Shown: positions 24,999 to 38,423 of the stretch, in pieces
Numbering within the stretch: the first letter of the stretch is position 1
Layout: every line of letters starts with the position of its first letter
Assembly: GCA_026120185.1 (NCBI GenBank)
Contig: JANUWF010001190.1
Location: forward strand, 1,178,001-1,242,000
DNA length: 64,000 nucleotides
Origin: Voacanga thouarsii
Lineage: Eukaryota; Streptophyta; Magnoliopsida; Gentianales; Apocynaceae
Direction of reading: 5' to 3'
Made by a program: the position numbers and the translations under genes
The notes under the pieces: generated by a model
Seen by the model: only the letters and a program-made list of their open reading frames with translations
Told to the model about the DNA's origin: nothing
The model's database searches: none

Positions 24999-25283
24999 CT
25001 CCGTCTCAACAATATTAATCTACTTATTATTTTAAATTATTTAAAAAATTTTGATACTTTTCTTAAAAGAAAATTTTTTATTATATAATTTATTATAAAA
25101 TAATCAATATATCTTATATATATTATTTTTATATATTTAAATTTGACATAAAATATTGTAAAATTCATATATTTTTTTATTTTTATTATATTATATTATA
25201 TTTTTTATTATTATATTTTAATTTTAATTTTTATATAAAATCTCGTATCAAATCAACCTTTATTAATTTTAGTAGGCGGACAT
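24999..25283. mobile_element. Degenerate Stowaway-like MITE
   Basis: The left end has CTCCGTCTCAACAATATTAA and the right, on the minus strand, GTCCGCCTACTAAAATTAAT, resembling the CTCCCTCCGTCCC end of Stowaway elements. The interior is nearly pure A and T. The ends are too diverged to fix a TA duplication. Confidence 0.35.
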
Positions 25284-27453
25284 TCTATCTAATTTTGTTA
25301 CTATCCCATCTTAACTCGTTAAATTAATGGGCCTAAATGTTTTCTCAAGCTTGCTTTGCGAACGGACGTGAAAAATCTTTCACCGAGGAGGGAAAAAAAA
25401 AACCTGAATGAGCTAAATAAAGCAGAGGCCCATCATTTCGAAGCCTCTCGTGGTAATATCCAGCGTCAAAACCTCAGCCTAAAAATCATGGCCTTTTTTG
25501 CTCGGTTTGAAGAATATTGGTCCAACTAATTTCCCTAATGGGCCAATGGTGTCCTCTTTCCTTTCAAGGTCTAGAAATTTTAAGCCTGATAGATCGGATT
25601 TTAATATTTTATCTTTATTTTGAAGTAATACCCGTCGTCTAAATATATAAAAATATGAGCTTCTCTAACTAATACTAGGTCTTATCATTAATGTTTCTGA
25701 TTAATGAGAATAAAATAATTATTTATTTATAATAACAAATTATTACGTGTCCCTTTGAGTAATGAAAATCTGAAGGGCATAATTTCAATGGGAAAAAAAA
25801 ATCTTAAATTTATCTTAAATTTTGTTACAATTTTAGTAGGGGTAAAACTTGTTTTATTGGGAGAGTACGGTCCCAAATATATTGTTTATCATGGTAAGAT
25901 AATAATTTACTTTGTTAAAAATATTTTTTATAAATTTTAAATTTCATCCTAATGTATCAATCAGAAGCAATCCTTCCCCTAGTAAGGTCAAATAAAAGAA
26001 AGGAGACAATTTGTTTGTAAGCAATTAACGTTTGTCCAGAGGTAAAATACAATTAATGGAGTTTAAATGTATAGAGAAAAGGATGGTCAAAATCAGGAGG
26101 CTATGGAGCGGTTATTATTACGTGTTTATTTTATTTATTATTTATTATATTGTATAACTTAAGATATTAGGGTGTGATATTTTTTTTAGTATGATGAATT
26201 TAGTGCTCGTAAAGTTTTAGTTTCTGATAATTTTTTTCTGTTATTATGGTCCTGAATTTTTTTTATTTTTATGTAAATTTTGGCCAAAAAAATTATTTTT
26301 ATTGCACATGATATACCTATTTTTTATTTTAAAGAAAAAACACGTGTAATGAAAATTATTTTTGTGTCAAAATTTATATTGAAAAAAGAGAATTTTAAAT
26401 TACTTGACAGATTATAATTTTATTAGAAATAATAATAATAATAAATTATTAATGATTAAAACATTATAAATTTTAAATTTTAAAGACTAAATAGATTAAT
26501 TTTTTTTAATTTAAAATTTAAAAAAATGATAAAATCAAAATATGACGAAAATTTGGTGGGGCCACATTATTAAAGTCATATGGGAAAGATTTTTCTTTTG
26601 GCATATAGGGGATATGGTCAAAATGGACCAGGGAAATATTTGTACATCATTAAAAACAAGTCCAAGTTGAAGATTTGGCAAACCACTTGGAGAAAGCTAC
26701 GTTGATAAAGAGTCAGGCAAACAAGACAATTGTGATGGGAGCTTCCGATGCTATAATTCACTTCAAAATCCATGTGATTGTTAAGTTTCTTTATGTAATC
26801 TTGAGAATACATAGCTTACACGCGATTGAACCTCACACCATTCAGAATAAGCATTTAACTGTTTATATATATATATATATACACACACACGTTTATAATA
26901 ATCACTCTTTTTTTTTTCCAATTTCCTATGGTAGTAGACAAGGACACCTCATTTGGTACCTGTTTCTTATCTTCATGGACATTCTTGAAAATAATTGGCA
27001 AGGCATACCAACCCCATCAATTGAGCAGCAAACAGGATAATGATTTAACTAAACAATTATTTTGCTCTTATCTATAAAGGGTAAATTTGTCTCCTAGTTA
27101 TAGCCCAAACTATTATTATTTTCCTTTGCAAATCAGTTACTAATATTGTTCTATCTTTCTTCAAGATTTGTCTCTGCAAAGTGCCAATCCATCTTTTTCC
27201 CTAATCTAACCAAATTATACTAATTTTTTTTAAAAAAAAATTTGAATCGAGTTACATTAAACCTATCCTTCCAACAGAACGGAATCTTACGAAAGAAACG
27301 GTGTCTTGAGAAAATTCCAAGAATCATGATAGAGAAGAGGGTCCTTCCTTCTTGGTTGGATCGAATTATAAGTAAGAACTAGCTAGGGTACCATATTATT
27401 GGTTATGAATCATTAATCATTTTGGAATTCCAAGTGTTTTTTATTCATAAATA
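25284..27453. other. Gene-poor intergenic region
   Basis: AT-rich sequence with a (TA)n(CA)n microsatellite at about 26862-26890. No coding exon is recognised; the 121-codon ORF at 26675-27040 includes the microsatellite translation and is probably chance. Confidence 0.4.
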
Positions 27454-27782
27454 CTCTTTCCGTCTCTTTTTATTAGTTCATTTTAACTAAAATTTTTGTT
27501 CTAATTTATCTATTCCATTAATAAATCAAGACAATATTAATTACTATTTTTTTCACAAATATTCTTATTTAATACAATAAGTATTGTGCACTTATAGTGG
27601 GAAATGAAAGTAAATTAAATATACTTACCACACATAAAACTTTAAAATTTGATTAATTCTTAATAAAGAGAGAGATTCTTTAAGGATAGAATAAAAAATA
27701 TTAATTAAGTAATCAAAAAATCTTATTTTTCTTAAAACTTGTGAATCGGTTAAAATTGGCAGATAAAATGAGACGGAGGGAG
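27454..27782. mobile_element. Stowaway-like MITE, 329 bp
   Basis: The ends are CTCTTTCCGTCTC on the left and CTCCCTCCGTCTCATTTTAT on the minus strand of the right, the hallmark of Stowaway (Tc1/mariner-derived) MITEs. They are flanked by TA on both sides (27452-27453 and 27783-27784), the expected target duplication. The interior is AT-rich with no ORF. Confidence 0.75.
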
Positions 27783-29229
27783 TAGTATTTGTTCCCAACT
27801 TTAACAACCTCATATATATGTACACGTCCTCTTTCACTAGAAAAATTCTAACATGAACCAATAATCATCAAATGTATTAATAATGTGTACCGTATATAAT
27901 ATAAATTATATAATACAATTCACTAATATATTTGATTTACTAGTTCATGATGCACATAAGAATTACTCCTTTCACTGACCTAACCGACCAGGAATACAGC
28001 TGTTTCTTGAACCAATATTTATCGGAATGTTTTGTACCGTTTGTTTTCAGATCATATGTGGATCTTAATGGCATTGTCGGCTGTCCGATACTCAATTTCT
28101 GAGAAAGTCAGACACGAGATGTACAACATAAGAATGCCTTTTGCCTTCTATATAGAAGGAAATTTGCACTTAATAATGCTGGCCTCAATGCTACTATCCT
28201 TTAAACCTACATTAAACATGATGATCATTAAATAAGCTTATTCTTTGAATGTGCACTGAGTAAATAGTACATTAAGTAGTAGGTATAATTGTACAAGAAT
28301 CACCGGACAATTCTAAGGAACTGTTAGATTGGAGGATTTTAAGGTGAAAAATAGGAATGAGTTGGAATCATTCTAATTGTTTGTGCTTGATTGGAGTCTA
28401 CGGGTTTTGAAGTCAGAGAATGAAAGACTTAATAGTTGAGAATTATGATTATTGAATAAAATTGTAACCTTTTTTGAACAATTATTTAAAGAATGATTTT
28501 CATTGTATTGATGAACTAAACATGGACAAAGGATTTGTTGAAACTTATGATTATGGTAACAAAGATAGACCTAGAGGGGTGGGCGCTGGCATCTTCTCTT
28601 CAAAATTTTTACAAACTATTTATTTTTTTTAAGAAAATTTAAAAATTTTCAAAAGAAGAAGTTTATATTAAACTTGGGCTTTTGTCCTCTATTTTTTTAA
28701 ATTATAATATTATTTTTTTATTATTTACTTTCATATTAGGATGCGCTCCCATGTCTAATTTTTTTTATTTCATCCCTGTCAATAATAAGCTTCATTTATT
28801 TCTACTACTGTTTTGCTTAGACTACAAACCAAAATGCTCATAACAATTAAACATATCCCGTGTATTCAAACTAAATTGACAATATTTGACTTGATATGAA
28901 ATTTTATGCAAAAGTAAAAATTATAATATAATAAAACATAGAGTATATACAAGCACGTATTACTTTATGTCAAGGATATTAATTCATTATACTGTATAAT
29001 ATATTAAAATTTTTCTTTAAAGTACAAATTCTTTTGAAACAATAAAAAATATAAATAAGTTAATTTAATTAGGACTAAAGGCGAATAGACCAACCAATAA
29101 TATATTTTCAATGCTCCAGGGTATATGACACAGTGACAAAGGGTGAGCTTGTAGATAGTGTGATCTTACTTCGATTCTTAATCATGCGTTGCATATTCCG
29201 TAATTTATATTTTCCACAAAGTCCAAAGT

Positions 29230-29467
29230 AGGGGTGGTGAGCACTCACGATAGAGCGTTACCTAAAAAAAAAGGAAAATTATATTTTCTACAGGTTGAAA
29301 TACAGTTGTTGCATGGTATGGCAAGTGATCTACTATTTACATTTTCTACATGGCCTCAAGACAGGGGTGGTGAGGGCACTTATAATAAAGCGTTATAAAA
29401 AAAATGGATATTTTCTAGATATTTTCTATGGGCTGAAATGTATTTGTTGCATGGTACGGCAAGTGAT
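29230..29467. repeat. Diverged tandem duplication (two units of about 100 bp)
   Basis: Unit one, 29230-29329, and unit two, 29363-29467, both begin AGGGGTGGTGAG, include a (G)AGCGTTA or AAGCGTTA word and an A run, and end GTTGCATGGTA(T/C)GGCAAGTGAT. They are separated by 33 bp. No coding role is seen. Confidence 0.7.
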
Positions 29468-30693
29468 ATTTTTGAAATCAAGAATCTATACAAGTGGGAC
29501 TTCTTTTGTATAAAAGCTTAAACTGGAATTACGTGTAAATCAAATTTGAGCTCTTTCAATATTGTCCAAAAGAATAAAGAACTTATGCACAAATTCAGTA
29601 ATTATCCTCTACCAACAAATATCCAAAAGACAAATACAATTCACCTGGGCAGAAAAAAAAATGCGAATCAAGAATCAAAATACACGTGGAAGCAACTAAA
29701 AGAATTATCATAAAACAAACTCGACATAAGATTCTTAAGCGAATATAAGCATCTTTATAAACGGAAATTAATGTATAAAATAAGTAGTTCGACTATGCAA
29801 ATGATCTTATCTTACTAAGGAATATATACCATTTGGTCACGGCTAATGGCACAAGGCATGGGATACCACTAATTGACAACTTTAGTGGGATTTTTGGTTC
29901 CATTTGTTTCCGTACTTATTGATCTCACTTTATATGAGGGTTGAATGCTTTAGTCTTTTGCCAAGGGGCTTTGGCTTTTGATCGTATAGGCTATAGCCGG
30001 GAGTTTGCTTGGTTCTTGGGTTTCTGGCAGTAGAATGAGAGCTCCACCAGAAATGGAAATGGAGAATAATTGGGAAGTGGATTCTCGAATAAGAGTTAAT
30101 AATTTGAAAGATTTTGGGTTATGGGAAAAAGGGTTTGGCGAACTATGGGAAAATAGGTGCACATGCAATTGAACCATTTTTTGGGTCTTCGTATTTGTCT
30201 TTAAAGTTTTTTTTCATTTTCACCTTTTTTTATGTATCCTCCAACTATTTATATTTATTTATTTTTTTTATAGATTGTCACCTATCCTATACATTGATTT
30301 TTGGCCAAATTAGCCACAAATAACTCGTGTGTAAATGTAGATGGGTAGAAGACTACCACTAAGAAGGATGGTGGAACAATGGGAACATTACTGAAATAGT
30401 ATAAGATCATATGATAGTGTATGTATTGTAATAAAGTTATTTTTGCGATTTAACTAATTTATATAATTGTTGAAATAATAGTTCAATAATTAAATAGATT
30501 ATTTATAATATAAAATTCAATATCTTAACTCTACTCTCAGTGAGTATGTATATTACATCACAATTCTTTTCTTAATCTATTTTTTCTATAATTGTAACCA
30601 AAGACGAATTTAGGGGGCGAAAATTTAAAAAAATTTTAAATTTACCTTAAAATTTTATATTTCACACTCTAAAAAATTTTCAAAAATTATAAC

Positions 30694-30753
30694 ATTATCT
30701 CTTTGTATATAACTTGCCTTCCAATTATCTCTTTGTATATAACTTGCCTTCCA
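30694..30753. repeat. Exact 30-bp tandem duplication
   Basis: The unit begins ATTATCTCTTTGTATATAAC and is repeated once, directly adjacent and without mismatch, which suggests a recent slippage or duplication event. Confidence 0.9.
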
Positions 30754-32037
30754 ATTCTAAATTTTCGATTCCGTCCATGGTTGTAACTCTCTTTCTCTAT
30801 TTTAGATATTTTGTAATCTACTCTTATTTATGTATTTGTTCATTCTTTTTGTGATCAATTCTTGCTCAATAACTTAGTTATTACATAGAATAGCCTAGAA
30901 TCCCTCTGATACAAGACTTCAACCCCCCCCCCGGGTAGACTTTGAATAAAATCATCATACTCTATGAATGAGGCTCTGAGCCTTTAGGACATCACTAAAC
31001 ACATGTTATTAATAGTGTACAAGGTGATAAGTCGAGTCACTGCCGGAATGAATGTGTTAGGAAGGATTAAAATCTAGAAATGGCAATGCCAAACATTGCT
31101 GGTGGATGCTAATAAGTACAGTTTAATTGAGAGGATATTTGTCTAAAGTTTTCCCGTCATAGAATAATAAATTTCTCCAACTTATCAATAAAGGCAAAGT
31201 CATTGCATTATTAATAAAGAGAATATATTAATGGTTTTGTTGGATGGAGGTCGTCTCTTCCTCCTTTGGTACCCACCACTAACCCACGCTCCTGCTTCAA
31301 ACACCCTTTTCCTCCCCTCCTAAGCACAAAGAAACACAAGAGGTTGCCCTAGAAACATAAATCGAGTGACTAAGGTAAGAAAATTTAAAATTTTGATGAG
31401 ATTTTATATAGGGTTCAAATTTCCTCGTGAGAAATGTCGTGGGAGGATTCTTTTATTTGGCCAAGAAATGTATATTCTTACTAGGTATATATTTCTGTTA
31501 TATTTTTATTTTTTATCGCAATCGATTCGTGTGGACGTCTGAAGCCTTTTGAAAAAATACAAAAAGAAAAAAGAGGAAAGAAAAAGAGCCTCTAGAAGGC
31601 CCTCATAAGAACATTATTGCTCATAAAAAGTGGTTTCTATCCCCCTTTTAAGCTCACCATTAGGCAGCTAAGATAATTAAGAAAATCCCAATTGTCAATT
31701 CGTTGGTGGAAATTGTAATGATTATGCCCCCCGAAATTTGGAGGAAAAGAACAACAAGATTGAGCTCAAAGAAATTAAAGTGCATTCACTAGGAAAGAAT
31801 CTCTTTTTGCCATTATACAAAAAAGTAAAAGTGACTTTTCCTATACGGCTCAAGGAAATAGTGAAAGATAATTACGCGTGTAACAATACTGAATAACCCT
31901 AAGCGTTAGTATTAAATGTTCTTTTATTTTACTAGAGGACTCTATCATTTTATTTAGGAAAATATTTGGGTGAACCGCGATCGCTTTAAAGTATGGCACC
32001 TTTTAAGAATATATAATTTTTAATATATATAATATTA

Positions 32038-32342
32038 CTCTTTTCATTTTAAAATATTTATTTATAAAACTTGTTGTATACAAATTAAGGGTGTTGAAAA
32101 TAATATAATAATTTAGATAAAGTTTCTATTCTACCCATATTAAAAATATGATAGTTATTGATTAGTAAAAACTCCCAAGAAGCACGAAGAAAGAAGAGTT
32201 TTGAAAAGTAATGTCGTTGACTTACAATAAATGAGGGTAAAATAGAAAAAAATTAATCATTAGTTTTAAAAATATGTACATAAACAAATATTTTAAAACA
32301 AAATAAATAAGTTTCATGAATAAATATTTTAAAACGGGAAAG
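32038..32342. mobile_element. Stowaway-like MITE, 305 bp, TTTTAAAATATTTATT ends
   Basis: The left end reads CTCTTTTCATTTTAAAATAT and the right, on the minus strand, CTTTCCCGTTTTAAAATATT. TA flanks both ends (32036-32037 and 32343-32344). There is no ORF. A similar block with the same words lies at about 55730-56025. Confidence 0.6.
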
Positions 32343-34742
32343 TACAACACGCGGTGGTCTACGTTAGACCAGATCTACCCAAGTATTTTTCCTTTTATTT
32401 AATCATTCTTTTAATTTTGAAATCTATAGTCCAGTAAACGATTCATATAATCATTTAGAACATTTTTTTATAAGATTTTAAAACAAAAAATAATTTTATA
32501 TATATATCAAGATTTGAAATTGTTCCAATTCAGTATCTGAATTTATATTTTTTGTTATTTTTAATGAGTAAACTTTGAAAAAGCAAACATACAAAGATGA
32601 TCGAGTATCACATTTAAATGAAAAAAGTAATGATATTACAGTTCGTGAAAATTTTAATTAATTGTAATTCTAAAAAGAATAAAATAAAACTTCACGGTAT
32701 TCTTAAGCTTTGCTTGGACAAGGATTTTTTCAAACTTATTCTAATCTAAAATTATATTTTAATTTAAAATTTATTTTATATATATATATATATTTTTTGA
32801 TAATGATTATATACTCACAATACATTATATCCGTACTTTTTAATATCACTTTAGCTCCATCTAATTTCACACATTTAATAATTTTTTATTATATTTAAAT
32901 CAATTTAATTCAATTTAATCGCTAACCAATTAAAATTCAATTATAACTTTCTACAAAAAAACCAAAAAAAAAGATAAAAGAACACATCACCAAAGGGGGA
33001 ATAAAAATTATGGAACTTTTTCAATGATGAGACTTTCATAGCAAGAATAAAGTTGGTTATATTAGTTAATGATAGAAATATTGATGATAAAAATAAAATA
33101 TAAAAAAAAAGGTGGATTGTAAACCACTAAAGGGGAAATGACTATTTAACTACCTATGCTTAGTTTTGGAGACTCATAATTACCCTTTTCAGTTTCCATA
33201 ACGAACCTACACTCATAACAATGTTTTTGACCTTTTCATTATAATACATAATTATTACATTTTCTCTCTCCAATTGAATAATTGGGTTGTATTAAAATAA
33301 ATATTTATTTTCTTACCATCAACATTTTTTTTTTTTTTTGTCAAAAACTTTCTCAACTTAAGAAAGATAAGGTTGTAATTTCAATTAGGCCAAATATTCT
33401 AGTATTAATTTTTTAATGTACTAAAAGACAGATATGGAAATTATACTCAAGACCTATCGCTTTACGAATGGTTCTATTTTTTTTTTATTTTTTTTTGCCA
33501 GACAATTTGAGGGGGAACGAGTTATTTTTTGGGAAAAAAAAATTAATTTGACCATATGCTAATGTTATTGCTGCAGGGTTTCAAGAAATGATTTTTTATG
33601 AAATATGTCAATTAGTTTGATCTAATCTGAGTCATATTACATTAAAAGAAAAAAAAAATGTTGTTTCTAACAAATTGTGTAGATTGTAACCGATTTTGAT
33701 GAGATCAATTTTATGTAGAATCTTGAGGCAGTCAACATTACAGGATTATGGCATGTCTGTTCTCCCATACCCAAAATATTTATGTAGTTTGCATATAATA
33801 TATTTAAATTACAAGTTATGTATTTAAATTAGTGGTAAAAATGTGGGTAAAAGTAATGATGGGGTTAGACCCGTCTCCATTTTTTAAAAAAAAATAATAG
33901 TATTTTTAATAAAATTAATTTTTAAAAAGTCCCTTAAAAAGTTACTTTTTATATTTTTAATTTTTTTAAAAATATAATATTAAAAAAATAATTCATCATT
34001 TCAACCCTAAATTTCTAATTCCATTCTTAGACACAAGGGTACTAAATGGTACTAGGCCAAGGCAAGGTACCAAATTTGATGAGTTTGATTATCATCGTTT
34101 ATCCAATAACAATAATAACAACAAATTAAATTTTAATTCCAAATAATTTAGGGTATCGATTATTCTAATTGTATGAAAAAAAAATATGTTATTAAAATTT
34201 TCAGCCTTGTTTTACAATTGGAGAAATGTTCATTAATTGAAAAAGAAAACTGTAGCATTACAAGTTGAATTGAAATATTTAACACTGGTTAAAAAAAATT
34301 ACCATAAATAAAAAAACCAAAAAGAAAAAAAAAACTTTGGCACTTCCTTTCCTCTCTCTTCTTTTTTCAAATATTTTAAAATTTTAATTTTTTTAATCTC
34401 CTGAATTATAATTAAGAAACAATTGTTTGACTATTATTGAGACGTCACTTCCTTTTCTTTCTTTAAAAATGAAAAAAAAAATGCCACTGGCACCGAATAA
34501 GGAAAACAAGAAGCGATAATTTGGATAAGTTTCTAGAATATCCATTATCCATATGTTAATCTAAAGATACATAATATCAACGGTCTAATTAACAACTGCC
34601 TTCTAGTAAAATAAAATCAACGGTCAAGAAGTAACCCAAGATTAACATCTCTTGTTTTTTCACAATAATTCCGTACAAATGCATTACGCATTAACTGTAC
34701 ATCTAATTTTTTATTTTATTTTTCTGAAATTTTGCTAGTAAT
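32343..34742. other. AT-rich intergenic region downstream of the DUF4408 gene
   Basis: No gene is recognised. The sequence is dominated by A and T runs. The part next to 34742 should contain the 3' UTR and polyadenylation site of the minus-strand gene ending there. Confidence 0.4.
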
Positions 34743-35534
34743 TCATATATGGCTGTGAAGAACAATGGCTAACTTCTCCTCCTGATGAAACTTGATTTGC
34801 TTGGCAATGAATGCTTCGATGGTTTTCTGAAACTCCTCATTGCTCAATTCATCAAATACATACACTGTTTTCTCGGGAACCTCGCCAGGATTCTCGACTT
34901 TCCAGCACTTCTCGGTCTCCGATCTTCGGAGCTTTCCGTGATTGTCCTTCTCTACACACTCTCTGTTCACGTTCAAGTGCTCAGATTGACTTCTCCGATA
35001 AGTTTTAAATCCCGAAGTCTCCTCGGTAACCGTTCCATTAACTTCCGAAACGTCGGAGGAGTTTCCAGTTGAGACGGTTCTAGTGTTGCTCACTTCCAAT
35101 ATAGTCCGCTTATCCTGATATTCAATCTCAGCCGATTCCGAAACTGGAGCCGAAATGGCATTCGTTAAGCTGATGCAGTTTTCGCTGGTTTTGATAAATC
35201 CTTCGTAAAGCTCGCTTTCGGTGTCGGAGCTAATGAGAGTCGTGGATTGTGCGCCGGAGAAGATGTTGCCGGCTTTGAAGAGGAGAGTGAGAACGATAAG
35301 GTTGCAGACGAGGAAAATGAAGAGAGGACTAGCAATGATACTGATGATCAACCGGAAGTACTCGCCGGAGATTTTGACGGCGAAGGGCAAACGATCGTAA
35401 GTCCATGAGAAAAACACCAGTCCTAAGAAGATCTCCACAATTCGAAACAGCTTTGCTATGCTTTTGAAATGATTATAGCGTAGGATTGCAGTAGCTTTCT
35501 CAGCTTTGAGGCTATCAAAATCAAATGGATCCAT
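34743..35534 (-). CDS. DUF4408/DUF761-type plant membrane protein
   Basis: A single uninterrupted exon of 263 codons from ATG 35534. The N-terminus MDPFDFDSLKAEKATAILRY is followed by two hydrophobic segments, about residues 28-48 (IVEIFLGLVFFSW) and 60-90 (RLIISIIASPLFIFLVCNLI), as in DUF4408 proteins. A long polar, Ser/Glu-rich middle follows. The C-terminus has ELSNEEFQKTIEAFIAK near residues 228-244, typical of the DUF761 motif that often ends these proteins. The family occurs in land plants and its biochemical role is not established; a membrane location is predicted. Codon use is more GC-rich than its surroundings, and no defect is seen. No intron is needed. Confidence 0.88.
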   Translation of the reverse strand: MDPFDFDSLKAEKATAILRYNHFKSIAKLFRIVEIFLGLVFFSWTYDRLPFAVKISGEYFRLIISIIASPLFIFLVCNLIVLTLLFKAGNIFSGAQSTTLISSDTESELYEGFIKTSENCISLTNAISAPVSESAEIEYQDKRTILEVSNTRTVSTGNSSDVSEVNGTVTEETSGFKTYRRSQSEHLNVNRECVEKDNHGKLRRSETEKCWKVENPGEVPEKTVYVFDELSNEEFQKTIEAFIAKQIKFHQEEKLAIVLHSHI

Positions 35535-35631
35535 TGATTTGAATTTTGAGAAGGGAAAGCTGTTCTGAGGTGAAAGGAGTGTAAGACTGATTTTGGAGAA
35601 CGAGACCGTTTGAGAGGGAAGGCCGTCCGTC

Positions 35632-35639
35632 TTTTATAG
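35632..35639 (-). promoter_or_regulatory. TATA box of the DUF4408 gene
   Basis: The minus strand reads GCTATAAAAG, a close match to the plant TATA consensus. It lies about 100 bp upstream of the ATG at 35534, leaving room for a leader of roughly 65-70 bp. Confidence 0.65.
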
Positions 35640-35784
35640 CGAAGAAAGCGGTGGGAGAGAGTCGAGACAAGGGATAAACGCAGGGCCCCTCCCAGAGTTC
35701 AACGAGAGAAGTCCCTCGTGGGCCATGTTTTTCAAATTTTTTAAGTTGGGTCCAAAGTTTTGGAGGCCTGGTCATATTTGTCAT

Positions 35785-37948
35785 TTAACCTTTTTAATAA
35801 TTACAAAATATACTACTACTGTAGTATATCCAATTTAGGCAATAAATCAAATAGTACAATACTTATATTTAGACAATCACTAGTAAATAAGTGAATTGGG
35901 GATAAATAATTGGGAGTAGTGGAATTTTCACGTGAAGAAGTACTGGCATCATTTATCATCAATACGTAATTGGAGCATTACCTGCTCCTGCATTTGAAGC
36001 TTCTTTTATAGCTACTCGAGGAAGAAATCAAAGGTCTCAGAGTAGTACACCTTGAACCATAGCTCTATGCTCAGCGAACATCAACCTCCGATTTGAACCA
36101 TTTTTCACTATTTCTGGACAGTTGCATTCATTGGGCATTTGTCCCTTCTTGTCCAGTTGGGACACACTATGCGAATTAAATAGTCAATTATAATCGAAAA
36201 TTAGAGTAGGCCGGAGAGAGGAAACGCGTGAGACGAGGGGTTTCGCACCACTGTAGGGCAGTTTTGCATAGGGGATTCTGGGGCTGGGGGAGAGTGGGGG
36301 GCCGATGTCCATCTATTATGGTAGCTTGAACCCTTTTCGCGTGTTGTCACAGACTCATAGGGGGCCCTGAAAATCATGCTATGCTAATGCTATATTCGTA
36401 CTCGTGCCTCCCCATTTCCTTCAACGTGAACTCTTTTAATTCACTCATGTTCGGTCCCTCGGGGCCAGAAAATATGACCTATAGCTGTTCTTAGACAAGA
36501 CAAATTTATACTCAGCTTTGTTAATTTGCATTATAAAACTAATAATCTTATATTATTTAAGATAACATTCTTTTACAAGTAAATTTATCAATCGACTTTT
36601 TGATTGAGATAATATATATAAGTTATAAGATATGTTTTAATCGTCTGTCTATAATTCGATCTTAATTAAAAAAATAATTAAGTATAATTTAATATCGCGA
36701 CTATCAATTCACAATACAAATATAATGAAATGAGTATAAATTATTAAATTATGTCTTAAAGATCATAATCTTATACTTCTAAATTACTATCACTTTAGTG
36801 ATACTAATTCTACTTCTAGTCTAAGAAATTTGAGCTTAACTAGCTAGACTTGTACAATATTACACACTCCTCAGATATTCAATTTACCCACATTGCCACA
36901 TTGCTTTTATTGTGGCATTATATGAATATATGAAGAAGAGCCCTTTCTGGAGCCTAATCTTTACTGTATTTGGCTGGGGATTTAGGTAAATGATAATTGC
37001 AATCTACGCAGCTGTTAGCTTGATTTGTCAAGTGCCAAATTTTAACTAAAACAAGTACGGACCAAATAACTACAAAATGAGCAAACAGCCTTTTCGTAGT
37101 TAAACACGGTAGTATCTTGTCGTATTAATATAGGCTTACAAGGAATTTAATGATGGCTGATCACTTAGCCTCCAAACCATCTAAAGACAAATCGTACTTA
37201 AGGATGCATTCCAGTTAAAGGGTCTACGCCCCAACCTGTAAAAGTGCTTAACAATTTTAGTTCCCTACAGGAAAATTCCTATACTGGGGTGCCCCTAATT
37301 ACAACATGACCGATGGTCCAATACCACAGTGAAACAAAAAATGCCAAGAAAAGGCATAGGAAAGGCAGCCGAAATTTTTGTGATTGTTCAACATTTAAGT
37401 GCATTTTAATTATTATTACTTTTTTTTGAATCGTTTCTTCCCTTTAAAGGTGCATTTTGTTTTTTCTTTTTATATTAATTTACAAATGTATAATGTGTTA
37501 ACTATAAGTTTTAAATTTGCTTTATAATACTTATTTTTTAATGTATTAAAACTAAAAACAAGAATATGAAATTGCACAATTTAACAAGTTTAAATTGTAG
37601 AATCTTTTTTTAACAAAAATATATACAAGTATACAAAAAATACATAACCCTCGCTACAAAATAACACATTCATAAACATTCAATAATACACAAGTCAAGG
37701 AAGGTCTAAGTAGTCCCATAGTTAAGAATTAAATTTGGCATAAATAAATTTTTTATAATATTTGTGTTGTGAGTTAATAGTAATGGAATCGATTTCTAGT
37801 AAATTATTACTACGGTTGAAATTAGATAAATGTCGACTGAAATATATCTTACAATGTAGTAAATCTATTTGAATTAAGAGATTCATCAATAAATATATAA
37901 ATGAATTTCTAAAAATAAAAAAGAAAAAGGAGAAATCCAAAAAATTTA
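35785..37948. other. Intergenic region, no gene recognised
   Basis: The part near 35785 is probably the distal promoter of the DUF4408 gene. The rest holds no convincing ORF; 36200-36480 is less AT-rich than its surroundings but shows no coding frame I recognise. Confidence 0.4.
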
Positions 37949-37953
37949 GCAGC

Positions 37954-38322
37954 TGTTATGAATTATTGGAATCTCCATTAATTAGTGGAGGCTCCACTAA
38001 TTATGGATTTATGTGAATTATTATAGAAGATTTTTATGGATGTCCACCATTTAGTGGAGACACCACTAATTGAGATTAGTGGAAGATGATGTATGCCATG
38101 ATGTATTCCACTAATTAGAGCTCTATAAATAGAGCTATTCTCTAAGCTTGTAACACACCATTATTTTGTGAAAGAAAGATTAGTGAAATAAAGATTAGAG
38201 AAAGAATTGTGAGAGAAAGAAAGAGAGAAGTTTGAAGAGAAATTCTTGTGCAAAGAATAGTTAGAGTTTTGTTAGTGTGTAGTGTGTAGATTTTATTCTA
38301 ACACTACCCTAATTTTATAACA
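37954..38322 (+). repeat. 5' LTR of copia copy 2
   Basis: 369 bp, TGTTA...TAACA. Six alternating copies of TTAGTGGA/TCCACTAA-type words lie in the first 170 bp, followed by a TATA box (TATAAATA, 38124-38131) and GA-rich repeats. Confidence 0.92.
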
Positions 38323-38423
38323 CGTTATCAGCATGAGTCTCTACCGGTACAAAAGCCAGAAGACTAAGCACGAGTTTCTGCCGTTAACAAAACTAGAAGA
38401 CAGGTACGCATTTATTGATCTCT
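38323..38423 (+). other. Leader with primer-binding site and tandem repeat, copy 2
   Basis: It begins CGTTATCAGCATGAGTCTC just after the LTR, in the position of a primer-binding site. A second, diverged unit (GCACGAGTTTCTGCCGTT) follows about 45 bp later, as in the other copies. Confidence 0.55.

Larger units (their letters stand above)
27783..32037. other. Gene-poor AT-rich intergenic region
   Basis: No host gene is recognised here. Two small tandem repeats are listed separately (29230-29467 and 30694-30753). Around 28570-28760 and 30600-30770 are short AT-rich blocks starting with GGGGTGGGCGC- or GGGGGCGAAAAT-type words, which look like related dispersed repeats; a similar block lies near 53190-53360. 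Confidence 0.4.

Noticed and set aside
30114..30323. Hydrophobic ORF suggesting a small membrane protein
   Set aside because: Its hydrophobic residues come from T-rich low-complexity sequence; no start context or homologous motif.
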